From NCBI GenBank assembly GCA_965116685.1, contig OZ220707.1, positions 2,294,001 through 2,358,000 of the forward strand: a stretch of 64,000 nucleotides of DNA, in the 5' to 3' direction. Position numbers and translations under genes: made by a program. This document shows positions 42,839 to 53,700 of the stretch, piece after piece. Numbering within the stretch: position 1 is the first letter of the stretch; each line of letters opens with the position of its first letter. A model generated the notes under the pieces. It searched no databases. It was not told where the DNA came from and saw nothing but the letters and a program-made list of their open reading frames with translations. The DNA comes from Bin80 sp965116685. Its GTDB lineage: Bacteria > Bacteroidota > Rhodothermia > Rhodothermales > Bin80.

Positions 42839-43917
42839 ACGGTCTCGTACTGGGTTTTTAGATACGTACGATAGCTCTCGTCCATAACAGACTGTAGCCA
42901 TGATTGGTTGGACAAGTACCATCGAACAGTTGCATGCAGTCCTTCTGCGAGCGTATGGTTTGGTGTCCATCCCAGCTCGGTCATGAGTTTGCTCGCATCA
43001 ATTGCGTAACGGAAGTCGTGCCCTGGCCGGTCCTTGACAAATTTGATGAGTTTCCAACTGCTTCCACGGATACGTCCTAGTTCTTCATCCACGATGGTAA
43101 GCAGTAATCGTAGCAATTCCAGATTTGAACATTCTCCCGAGCCACCAACCAAATAGGTTTCCCCAGCTAGACCATACTGAAGCAAGCACATCAATGCTTC
43201 ACAGTGGTCACTGACATGAAGCCAATCCCGTACATTTTCTCCTTTTGAATACACCGGGATGGGATCCATATTCAGGGCTCGAACAATTGCCAATGGGATC
43301 AACTTTTCTGGAAATTGATAGGGTCCGTAATTGTTGGAGCAATTCGAAATCACCACTGGAAGACCATAAGTCTCCGCATATGCGCGAACGAAGTGATCTG
43401 CAGATGCTTTGGAAGCCGCATAAGGGGAACGAGGTGCATAGGGGGTATCGGGCGAAAATTTACCAGAGGGCCCCAGGGCTCCGAATACCTCATCTGTAGA
43501 GACATGCACAAATCGAAATTCCTGCATGCCTGATGAGATGTGCATCCAGGAATCTTTGGCGGCTTGTAAAATTGAGGCGGTCCCAACGACGTTCGACCGG
43601 ACAAAATCTATCGGCGAGTGGATGGACCGATCCACATGGCTTTCAGCTGCAAAGTGAATTACGGTCGTGAATTGATACTCGGCAAACAATTTCCGCACTA
43701 AATCCAGGTCACAGATGTCCCCATGAACAAATCTGTAGTTGGGTGCCTCCTCAATTGCATGTAAGCTCTGCAGGTTGCCAGCGTAGGTCAACTTGTCGAA
43801 ATTCACGATTACGGTATTCGAGAGCTGCGGGACAATCCGGTGCAGAAAATTTGCACCAATAAAGCCGGCACCTCCTGTCACCAGGATGCGGAGGGGTTGA
43901 TGGAGGATCGTGGACAT
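42835..43917 (-). CDS. rfbB: dTDP-glucose 4,6-dehydratase
   Basis: 360 aa extended SDR. Seen: NAD motif RILVTGGAGFIGANFLH, NFDKLTYAGNLQSL, the active-site triad in VSTDEVFGALG and YAASK, and SNNYGPYQFPEKLIPL, all RmlB hallmarks. It converts dTDP-glucose to dTDP-4-keto-6-deoxyglucose, precursor of rhamnose and other deoxysugars. Overlapped by the HAD gene downstream. No rmlA, C or D gene is in the window. It lies 3' of the ACP-PKS pair, 434 bp after the ACP gene, on the same strand, so a deoxysugar attached to the PKS product is an idea only. Confidence 0.95.
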   Translation of the reverse strand: MSTILHQPLRILVTGGAGFIGANFLHRIVPQLSNTVIVNFDKLTYAGNLQSLHAIEEAPNYRFVHGDICDLDLVRKLFAEYQFTTVIHFAAESHVDRSIHSPIDFVRSNVVGTASILQAAKDSWMHISSGMQEFRFVHVSTDEVFGALGPSGKFSPDTPYAPRSPYAASKASADHFVRAYAETYGLPVVISNCSNNYGPYQFPEKLIPLAIVRALNMDPIPVYSKGENVRDWLHVSDHCEALMCLLQYGLAGETYLVGGSGECSNLELLRLLLTIVDEELGRIRGSSWKLIKFVKDRPGHDFRYAIDASKLMTELGWTPNHTLAEGLHATVRWYLSNQSWLQSVMDESYRTYLKTQYETV

Positions 43918-44351
43918 GGATCAGGTCACAAGAGTATCCACTGAATCTCTGGAAATATTGCAGATGATGACGAAATAGAAGGATTAGAGCAGATTAACGT
44001 ATATGTATATATCGTGGTCGTGTTCGCTATGGTGAAGGTGTTTTTGGTGCATCAACCGGGTATTCGGGTTTTCCTTCCCGAATACCCGGAGGTGTCATTG
44101 CACAATAAGGGTGCTATCGCTTCCAGTATTACTTTTGGAACATGTGTCTCTTCGCTACATCAATACCCAGGTCTGCCCTTTGCTACCTTTCTGGGGAATC
44201 ATCACAGCTTCTGTAGGATCGTAGTACTCTCAAGGCTTTCGTTCGCACAACGGGAAGTTGCACTGCCCTTGCCGGAGGAGGCGGCCGATGCTGGGTTAAA
44301 AGGGAACCTACTCAAACGATGTCACCAACATCGAGCCGGCATACCACCAGT
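43918..44351. other. 434-base gap with one perfect hairpin
   Basis: Between the ACP stop and the rfbB start, both on the minus strand. No convincing gene. Contains the 13-bp inverted repeat at 44056-44089. The promoter of rfbB should lie at the left end. Confidence 0.4.
44056..44089. repeat. Perfect 13-bp inverted repeat with 8-nt loop
   Basis: CCGGGTATTCGGG, loop TTTTCCTT, then CCCGAATACCCGG. It lies downstream of the PKS-ACP genes in their direction of transcription. No T-run follows on either strand, so it is not a standard rho-independent terminator. It could still stabilise or end the long PKS mRNA, or be a protein-binding site. Confidence 0.7.
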
Positions 44352-44567
44352 TTAGAGGTAATCAAGAAAATCCCTCAATTTTGAAATTTTTGCGGCATCA
44401 ACTGGTGCGACATTAACACCAAATTCGCTATTAAAAGCTTTTACAAAGGAAACCCCATCCATTGAGTTTATGCCAAAATCTTTGATGTCGGCATCTAACG
44501 CTGATGCGTCATTGATGTCCAAATGGCTGTCTAGGAGGTGGATAAAACGTTGTTCAACCGTGCTCAT
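44352..44567 (-). CDS. Discrete acyl carrier protein
   Basis: 71 aa. The phosphopantetheine attachment Ser lies in DFGINSMDGVSFV, with Asn-Ser in place of Asp-Ser of the usual DSL motif, and GVNVAP helix III follows. Four-helix ACP length. It is 212 bp downstream of the PKS stop on the same strand. The last PKS module (KS2 plus degenerate AT) has no ACP of its own, so this protein may serve it in trans. Alternatively it is a transfer ACP for the finished acyl chain. Confidence 0.85.
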   Translation of the reverse strand: MSTVEQRFIHLLDSHLDINDASALDADIKDFGINSMDGVSFVKAFNSEFGVNVAPVDAAKISKLRDFLDYL

Positions 44568-44779
44568 TGTAACAATTTTGTAGAATGATGTGATAATATA
44601 CGCTACAGAGCAAATGTACGAAATAGAAGAAAATTATGTTTGCAAAATTCTTTTTGTACTCCTGTACCGTGGAAGGTGCAGCGTCAAGCATTGATCGCTT
44701 CGCTACTCATCCAGAGCTTATTGCTGTCTGGCAAATAAGAATATCCCGATGAGGAAAGAACTCTCCCAAACCACCGGGC

Positions 44780-47700
44780 TCATGAATTTGGATCAGAGTT
44801 TTCGAACCAGAAATGGCGACGTTGGAAGGGATAACGGGGCAGCGAGATCCGAGATCTTTTCTCTTTCGCGAATAACCCTGCAAAATTGATATTTAGACCC
44901 GCCTCGTACAATCTTGCAACCGAATGCATAAAGCTCTCCTTCGGTTCGTTGGCGGCATCCTTTGGCGGCTTCCCTGGGCTTGCCAGCACCATTGGCAACT
45001 GCAATTCAGCGTCTGTCTGGTTTAAAATTTTCGACCAGGTTGAAAGAATCTTTGGCTTCAACAGCACTTCATGACCGATTTCCACGACAATGGTTACTTC
45101 CATGTCTGCAATGGTCGCAATACACTTGTCGAATACTGCGGGTGAACGTGCCTGTCGGGTCCAATACGTTGCATCCAGAGGCATATCAGAGCTTATTTGC
45201 AGACCGGTCACTCCACTCACCATGCGGGTAGAGGGTAATGCGAATGGCATCTGTGCCAGGAAAGTGTTCACCTTCTTGTCACCTGAGTTTTCATGAATCA
45301 GTTCCGCATGCCTCACAGCAAGAGTCAGTCCATCTTTCAGTTTCAAGGCACCGGCTGCATACGCAGCCGCAATTTCTCCTGAACCAATTCCAAATACTAC
45401 ATCGGGGCAAACTCCGACACTCTCCCATAGCACAACTTGGGCACATTGCAGGGCGAATAGGGCTGGAGATCGCCATATTTCTGAGTCAGGGAGATTTTCA
45501 GAATGCCCGAGCATCACATCCAGCAAGGAGCCTCCGAGTTCCGGTTGAAGCAACTCGTCACATTGATCCAAAACTGCACGCACGACGGGCTCACTGCGAT
45601 ACAATTCTTCCCCCATTCCAGCCCAGGGAGCATCCTCTGCACTAAGGACAAATGCCAGCTTTGAAGATTTTTCCGGCACGGATCGTCTTTCGTCAGTACC
45701 AGCGATTCGTATCAGTCCATTTCGCAACGACGATTCGTCTTCAAATACAACGCCTGCACGATGTGCGAAGTGGTTCCTTCCCACTGCTGCTGTCCATGCC
45801 ATGTCCGATAGTAACACATCCGAATCTCGGGTAGACGGCTTTGAGGCATGCTCATCCAGCCAATGGAGGTACCGCTCGGATAACGCTCGCAACGCTTCGT
45901 CTGATTTCGCTGATAGGGGCAGCAGCCTCACATGCCGTTGATTCTCGTCTACAAGATCTGGAACGGTTCCCCCCATCTTCAGATAGGGGACGGAAATAAA
46001 TTCTGGAGAACCCGCAGGATCATGAAGTCCCGTATCCCCTGATATATTGTAACCTTCCACCACAACATGTGCGTTTGCGCCTGAGATGGCGAAAGCGCTT
46101 ATTCCGGCCCGGGGTGGGTGGTCCGCTCGGCTTGGCCAATCCATTTTCGCGGACGTGACCTGAACCGGCAGTTGAGTCCAATCGATATACGGATTCGGGT
46201 TTTCAAAGTGCAGATGCTTTGGAATCACTCCCCGTTGCATTGCTAACAGCACTTTGATGAGGCCTGCGATTCCTGCCGCGGATTCAAGGTGGCCAATGTT
46301 TGTCTTAACGGTTCCAAGTAGAAGTGTGTGATCTGCGTCACGATCTCTACCGTATACGGTGGCAATTGAATTCACCTCAATCGGATCCCCTAGTTGTGAA
46401 CCAGTTGCATGCACTTCCAGAAAGTCCACTTCTGAAGGTGGGATCCCGGACTGAGTCAGTGCATCTTCCATCACTTGTTCCTGTGCTTTCCCATTCGGCA
46501 CCGTAAGCGCTGCACCGGCACCATTTTGATTTACGGCAGAACCACGAATAACCCCCCATATGCGATCTCCATCAGACACCGCATCACGTAATCGCTTGAG
46601 AAGCACGATACCGCAGCCTTCCCCTCGAACGAAACCATCTGCGCTTGCATCAAACGTTCTGCAATTGCCATTTGATGATAGCATGCCGTATTCTGCCATG
46701 AATCTCGTGATTGCGGGAGAAAGGGCAACTTGGACACCCCCCGCCAAGGCAAGATCGACTTCCCCGTATCGGAGTCCGGATGTTGCCTGGTGAATCGCAG
46801 CGAGCGAAGATGCACAGGTCATATCCACCGCTACAGCCGGTCCCATCAGTCCTAAAAGGAAAGAAATGCGGCCAATCGCGGCACTGGCGGAAGTACCGAG
46901 ATAATTGTATTGCTTTCCACTTTCAGCAATTAAATCACGGTATTCGCTGGCTCCCATGCCGACATAGATCCCGGTTCGGCTGGCTCTGAGGGAATCGGGG
47001 TCAATTGCGGCATCTTCAAGTGCCTGCCAACTGGTCTCTAGGAGAATGCGTTGTCTCGGATCCATAGATCGGGCTTCGATGGACCTGATTTCAAAAAATC
47101 CTGCATCAAACTGATCCAATCCCTCCAGAAACGATCCCTGCTTCAAGATATGCTCCTCGGCAGCAGGATCCCCCATGATATCCTTCCATAGACCAGAATC
47201 CTTACGCCCATCCGAAACGGTATTTTTCCCGGATTCAAGCAAGTCCCAGAATGCCTCAATATCCGGTGCACCAGGAAATTGACAGGCCATGCCGATCACA
47301 GCAATACCGTCCTCTTCATTGCGTAGAGACGGCTGTGGTCTTGGAATAGGCTTTGGCAGGGGGGCAGGGTCAAGAGTTCCTAATTTATCCGCCAAATGTT
47401 TAGCCAGAGCATTGATGTTCGGGTAGTCAAAAACGACTGTATTCGAGGCCATATATTCGTCAGCAAATGTGCGGTTTAGCCGATTCCGCAACTCAACGGC
47501 CATCAACGAATCCATTCCTAGATCGAAAAATCCTGTCGTAGGAGAGGGCGCACTAGGCAAATGCAAGACTGCTTGTAATTCTTGCTGGAGGAACGATACC
47601 AGCAGATTCCGATGTTCCGATTCCGGTGTTCTTCGCAACCGGGATAGGAGATCATCCAGCAAGAGTGTCGGATTGATCTCTTCCTCAGGTGCTTCTTGGA

Positions 47701-50700
47701 ATAGATCCTCCAGCAAAGTAGGCGGGTCACCAACGGCTTCCCGGAAAATTTTCCAGTCCAATGACATGACCGCGGAATGCGTGCCATCGGTGCGGATCAG
47801 TTTATCCAGTGCTTTGATGCCCTCCTGTGGCGTGAACCAACGACTGCCAAGTGCAGCCAACCGCTCTCCAATTCTCTCTTTTTGTTCCGCAGCTTCACCA
47901 ATCTCCGCCCAGGTACCCCAAGCAATCGTCTGGCCTGGAAGCCCAATTGCACGGCGATGCGCGGCAAGCTGATCCAGGAATGCGTTCGCAGCCGCGTGAT
48001 TCGCATTTCCAGAACCTCCCATGACCCCCACACGACTGGAAAAAAGGACGAAAAAATCCAGATCACAATATGCAGTGGCATGATGCAAATGCCATGCACC
48101 GATTACTTTGGGCCACAGCACCTGCTCAAATCGTTCCCAGGTCTGGTTCCCCAACACGCCGTCTGACAAGACCCCTACACTATGGATTACTCCGGCAAGG
48201 GGTGGCAATTCGTGTTGTAGATCAGCAAGCATCCGGTCAACTGAATCGGGGTTTGCTATATCTGCGATTGCAATGTGTACGGTAAGACCACGTGCCCGCA
48301 GGGTGTCAATCGTCTCCTGCGCCTGTTGATCTGGAGGGCGCCGCCCATTCAGCACGACGATCTTTGCTCCACGATCGGCTAACCAGTTTGCTACGGCACA
48401 TCCAATTCCTCCCATGCCGCCAGTAATCAGATAGGCTTGATCTGCCCTTAATTGTCCATGTGTCAGTGGTGATGCGGTGACCACAACTTTTCCTAGATGG
48501 CGGGCTCTCTGCATAAATTGCAGGGCGGATCCCGTTTCGGACATTGGCCATCTGCTGTGAGGGAGGGGCTTCAGTCTCCTGGAATCAAACTGTTTCAACA
48601 GGCTGCGAAGTGCCTTGCCAACCTGGGCCGGATCGGTTTTCTTCAGTACATCCAGTTCGTAGATGGCATACCCCACATCGGGGCGTATGGTGGCCATTTT
48701 CTCCACACTCAGGGTATTCCGCTTTGACAATTCTATAAAACGACCTCCCTCCGCAAGGCACGAAAGGCTTGCATCAATAAAGTCCTTGCCGGTGAGGCTG
48801 TTCAGGACCACATCCACCCCGTCACCGTTGGTAGCTTCAAGAATTTCTGCTCCAAACCGGGGTTCGCGGCTGTTGAATACATGCTTGACCCCGATCGAAT
48901 GCAGATAGTTCTGTTTTGGAGGACTTGCCGTCGCAAAAATTTCGGCGCCGATGATTTGTGCTATTTGAATTGCAGCCATCCCGACCCCTCCCGCACCAGA
49001 ATGGATTAGCACCCGATCGTTGGCCTTCAAGTCTGCAAGGTCAAACGACATGGCTGCCGAAACAAACGCAGTCGGTATGGTAGCCAGTTCTGACATGGAG
49101 AGTCCTGATGGCGCGCGCGCGACCATTTGCTCATGGGTCACCACTTCTGCTGCCAGTGTACTGATCCCCAATCCGATAACATAGTCACCGACCGAAACCG
49201 TTGACACACCCGACCCCACCTCCAGTACATTCCCGCACATTTCCCGGCCAAGATCATGCTCCTGGATGAACCCAAGAGAGCGAAAGACATCCCAATAGTT
49301 CAAGCCACAGGACTTGACAGCAATCCGAACCTCATGGGGCTCCAAGGCTCTGTGAGGTCGCGTCTTGGTGTACAGATTTTTGATTGTGCCATCTGGATCC
49401 GGGGCGATCACCCAATCCGATTTGTCTGGGATGTGGAGGCGCTGGGTCCCGGTATCTGCCCTGACCAAGCGTGCCACGTTTCGTTTTCCAAAACGATAGG
49501 CGATATGATTTTCAGGGTCGGGACTGAGTAGTTCTGCCACTAGATCGGGCGAGGGGGCCATTTTGCCGGGATCCAGGTCAATCATTCTCGTTCGCAGAAG
49601 AGGCAATTCCCGGGCTACACTTTTACCAAATCCCCATAATGCCGCGCCCGCCAGTTGCCCTGCAGTCTCGCGTTCCAGTACCTGAGCTCCCTGAGTGATC
49701 AGCCACAGTCCTTTCGCTGGTATTACATCTTGCATTGCCTGCACCAATGTAAGAGCACTCTCAATGATTCGCCGGACATCTTGTCCCATCTCCTCGGTCG
49801 AAGCATTTGGGCCTCCACCATCAAGAGCAAGAAGGTGTACGATTCCCTGCAGTGGGGGGTCGTTGGGTATGCTTTGCAGCAACGCTTCCCACGACTCCCG
49901 TTGGTAGATGTCTGTAGTGACTCGGATAATTCCGGGTTCGTCTAATTTCGGGAGGTGATTCCCCGAATCGGCCTTCCCTGCATCAACCAGCACGACCATT
50001 TGGTGATGCTGAGCCAACTCTTCGGCCAGATCCTGAGAAACACCATTACGATCAGCCACCAGCACCCAGACTCCTGTGCGCTCCTGTACCTTGGTTGGGC
50101 CTTGTGCCACGATCACTCCTTTGTCGTGTCTTTTGGTCGAATCGGTCTCGTCAATCCCCAAAATTTCCACTTCACCAAAACCGGCATCGCTTAGTGCACA
50201 TCGCCATGCCGACGAACTGGCTAGGGCATGGTCAGATCGATAGGTATCTTCAAATCGCCACCAGCCGTCCAGCAACCCGAAGACTAGGTCCATCCAGCAG
50301 GGAGCGATCAAGTTTTCAAACGCGACGATTTGGCCCGATGGTGCGAGCAGATCCCGACAATAGGCAAGTGTCTCGTTCAGATATCGGGTGGCATGAAGTA
50401 CATTTGAGGCAATCAGCAAATCATAGCTGTGCAGCGCGAACCCCTGTGCAGCGGGATCTTTTTCGATATTCAGCGGGCGGTAGTCCATGCCCGACTCCTT
50501 GTCTCCGAATCGCTCTTCTGCCGCCGCAAAGAAACCTGCCGAGATGTCCGTGTACACATAATCAAAACGGCCTTTCGGAAGTTCAGGAAGGATCACCGCA
50601 GTGGCTGAGCCGGTCCCTGCACCAATTTCAATGATCCTGAGGCGGCGATCGGCGGGAAATGCGCTCACAAGTGCAGAAACCGTTTCCTTAAGGATTCGGT

Positions 50701-53700
50701 TGGTAGCCCGGGCCATCGGGGTTTTGAGGTACAAATCTCCTGGAGTTGGATCCCCGCTGTCGAAGAGCAGCGCCAGCGGGTCTGCCTGGCCGCGAAGCAC
50801 TTCGCCCAGAGCATTGCCACAACGCGAGAGAAGTCCAATTTCGATTGCGCCATGGGGATACTGTTCCTTGATCTGATCTGCAAGCACCTCCAGGTCGATC
50901 TGCATTCCATCGGGCAGCGGATCCTGCGGTCCAATCCGAACGCAAAAAGAATCTTCAATCTTTTCAAGAATTCCGGCTTTGGATAGCATCTCAAGCATTC
51001 GGCGGAAGAGGCGCTGATGATCTGAGATGATCTCCAGGGATTTTCGTAGAATCTCTGGTTGAAGGATATCGCCTTGCTTCCGTTGCCATTCCAATTCCTC
51101 CAGGGTTTTGAGTACACGCACATGCGACCACTGCTCCAAATCATCCAGAAGGGCAGTCCTCTCTTCCGGCTGGACCCCTTCATCCGCCAAATAGGTTGAT
51201 ATAATTCCCGAACCTTCTGCAATTGCTTTGGGGGATGGGAGAAGGTTCGCCGGCACGATTTCTGATACCAAGGGGTGCTCGCGCCAGATGACCTCGTACA
51301 GCAGATCATCTACATCTTCAATAGTGGAAAGCAGATCAGCTTCCCGTCTTACACGCTTAACGATATATCCATTTAATTGACCGAGAAGCGTGCCGTGCGT
51401 GTCGTAGATATGCAGATCACTACTCAGCACTTCCGCAGGTGCACCGGAACTCTCCTTTGCCAAATTATTCATTTGAACATGACAAAACACATGGTTCGGC
51501 AGCTGTCCAGAGAACCATAGTTGTTCGCAGCCGAAGGGTAAATAAGTTCCCCTCGTTTCCTCTGCGTCTGTGTGATGTGCAGCCGAAATCACCTGGAAAC
51601 AACCATCCAGCAGCAGAGGGTGTATGTCTACGTTGCTCAGAGTATTTTCTCCTGACACAACGATCTCTCCCAAAGCTTCATTTTCGCCCATCCAGATGGC
51701 TTGGACAGTATGGAAGGATGGGCCAAAACCAATCCCAATATTTGTTTTGTCCCGGTAAAAAGCAGTGAGGTCCCCTGGTGACAGTACGTTTTTAAATTGA
51801 TCCAAATTCACATGCTGCGGGGCTTGGGGCGTATGGGAGCCAGTGGACACATGGCATTCTGCATGTATGGTCCACTCTTCGCCCTTCTCTGTTTTGCTGA
51901 GGATCTGGACGAGATCAAACTTCTCGGATGGTCGCACTACTGTCTGCACCTTGCGTCCTGAATCGTCATCATTTCCATCTCCCGCGCGTTTCTTGGGAAA
52001 TACCATCGGGGCATGAAATTGCAGATCCCGTACAATCCCTGCTCCATATTCGGCACGAGAGGCTGCGTCTGCCAGAACTCCATATAATGCACCCGGAGCC
52101 AGAATCCGACCAAACACTTTGTGATCTTGGAGCCATGCCGGGTCTGACGGATACAACTCCGTCTCATAGTACACCTCACCAGTGGCAGATTCGTGTCGGT
52201 CTCCCAGTAAAGGGTGTCCAACATTTCGTTTACGCCGTTTATTGGTTTCAATCCAGTGATGCTCACGCTGAAACGGGTATCCGGGAAGCGAAATCCGAGT
52301 CCGTGTTTCTCCGGCAAACAATCCCTCAAACGAGAAATCCATTCCCGCCTCATACGCACTTGCCACGGACGTCAGGAATCCAGACGCAAACGGGTCTATA
52401 GAGGCTCCATCATTCTTCGGGGGGCGTCGAAGACTTGACAGTACTCGTGGGAGGGGAGTATTGGGAGGGGGATCTTCTCCCAAGCCGGGCCATGCGAGGG
52501 AGAGCATGGGTCCCAGAACCGCATGCGGTCCAACCTCAATGACCAAATCCACACCAAGGTTTGCAAACGCCCGAACCCCGCTGCTGAATACGACGCCTTG
52601 ACGCGCGTGCCGACGCCAGTAGCTTCCGTCAAGGATCCTGTCGGGCTCCAACACCTGGCCGGTTACATTGCTGACGAACTGTATGGAGGGCGTAGAGGTC
52701 TCAATCTCTTCAAAGATTTTTTCCAGTTCATCCAGGCGCGGCTCCACTAAAGGACTGTGGAGTGCCTGATCTGTCTTGAGAAAGCTTACCCGAATATTCT
52801 GGGACTCGAAATCCCTTGCCATCTGCTGGACCATATTCACCGGTCCGCTGATTACCTGATGTGCTCCATTGGCTGCCGAGATCCCTAAGCGCTCGCGCTG
52901 GATCTTTTCATTTTGTGCATGCACGGCAGATTCCACCTCGGAGATCGGAGCGAATATGGCGGCCATTGCTCCTGCTTCGGGGAGCGAGGACAAGAGTTCG
53001 CTTCGCCGCATCGCGATCAGGAGGCCATGTTTCAGGCTAAATATTCCTGCAATATGTGCTGCGGAAAATTCCCCCACACTATGTCCCATGACTACTTCAG
53101 GCCAAATTCCCAGGCTTGCCCAGAGTTCGGCAATGGCACATTCAATCGCATAGATTGCGGGCTGCGCCCAGGCGGTGTTGTGCAGATCTTCCTGGCTCCG
53201 TCCGAAGATTACATCCAGTAATGATGTATTCCTTTCGGATTGGACGATTTCTTCACAGCGGTCAAGGACCGCACGCACGACAGGTTCTGTTTCGTATAAA
53301 TCCTGCCCCATCCCGATCCATTGGCTTCCTTGGCCAGTGAACAGGAATCCAATTTTTGCCGGTTGATAGGGGACCGATCCTTTGCTTGACTCAATCAGCG
53401 TATCCAGCTGTTCCCGCAGCCGTGCCAGATCATCATAGACGAGACCGGCTCGGTGGGGAAAATGGTTGCGCCCAGTACAGGCGGTCCATGCCATATTTGC
53501 GAGGAAGGATGGGTCCGTGTCAGATCCCCGGGCATGTTCGTTCAGCCATGCCCGGTACTGTTTTGCGGTATCAAGGAGAGCCATGTCCGACTTACCTGAC
53601 AGGGGCAGCATGCGAAGTTTGCGATCCGGGTATTCCGCTTGATCGTGTGCGAAGGATTGCGGTAGTGCAACCGCAATCTGTTTTGGCAATCCCACGACCG

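Noticed and set aside
44080..44100. Rho-independent terminator of the PKS operon
   Set aside because: The hairpin is strong, but neither strand has a T-run after it, so I only list it as an inverted repeat.
44014..44355. 113-codon plus-strand frame in the ACP-rfbB gap
   Set aside because: Contains the perfect palindrome and no recognisable motif; looks like chance open frame, possibly worn mobile DNA.
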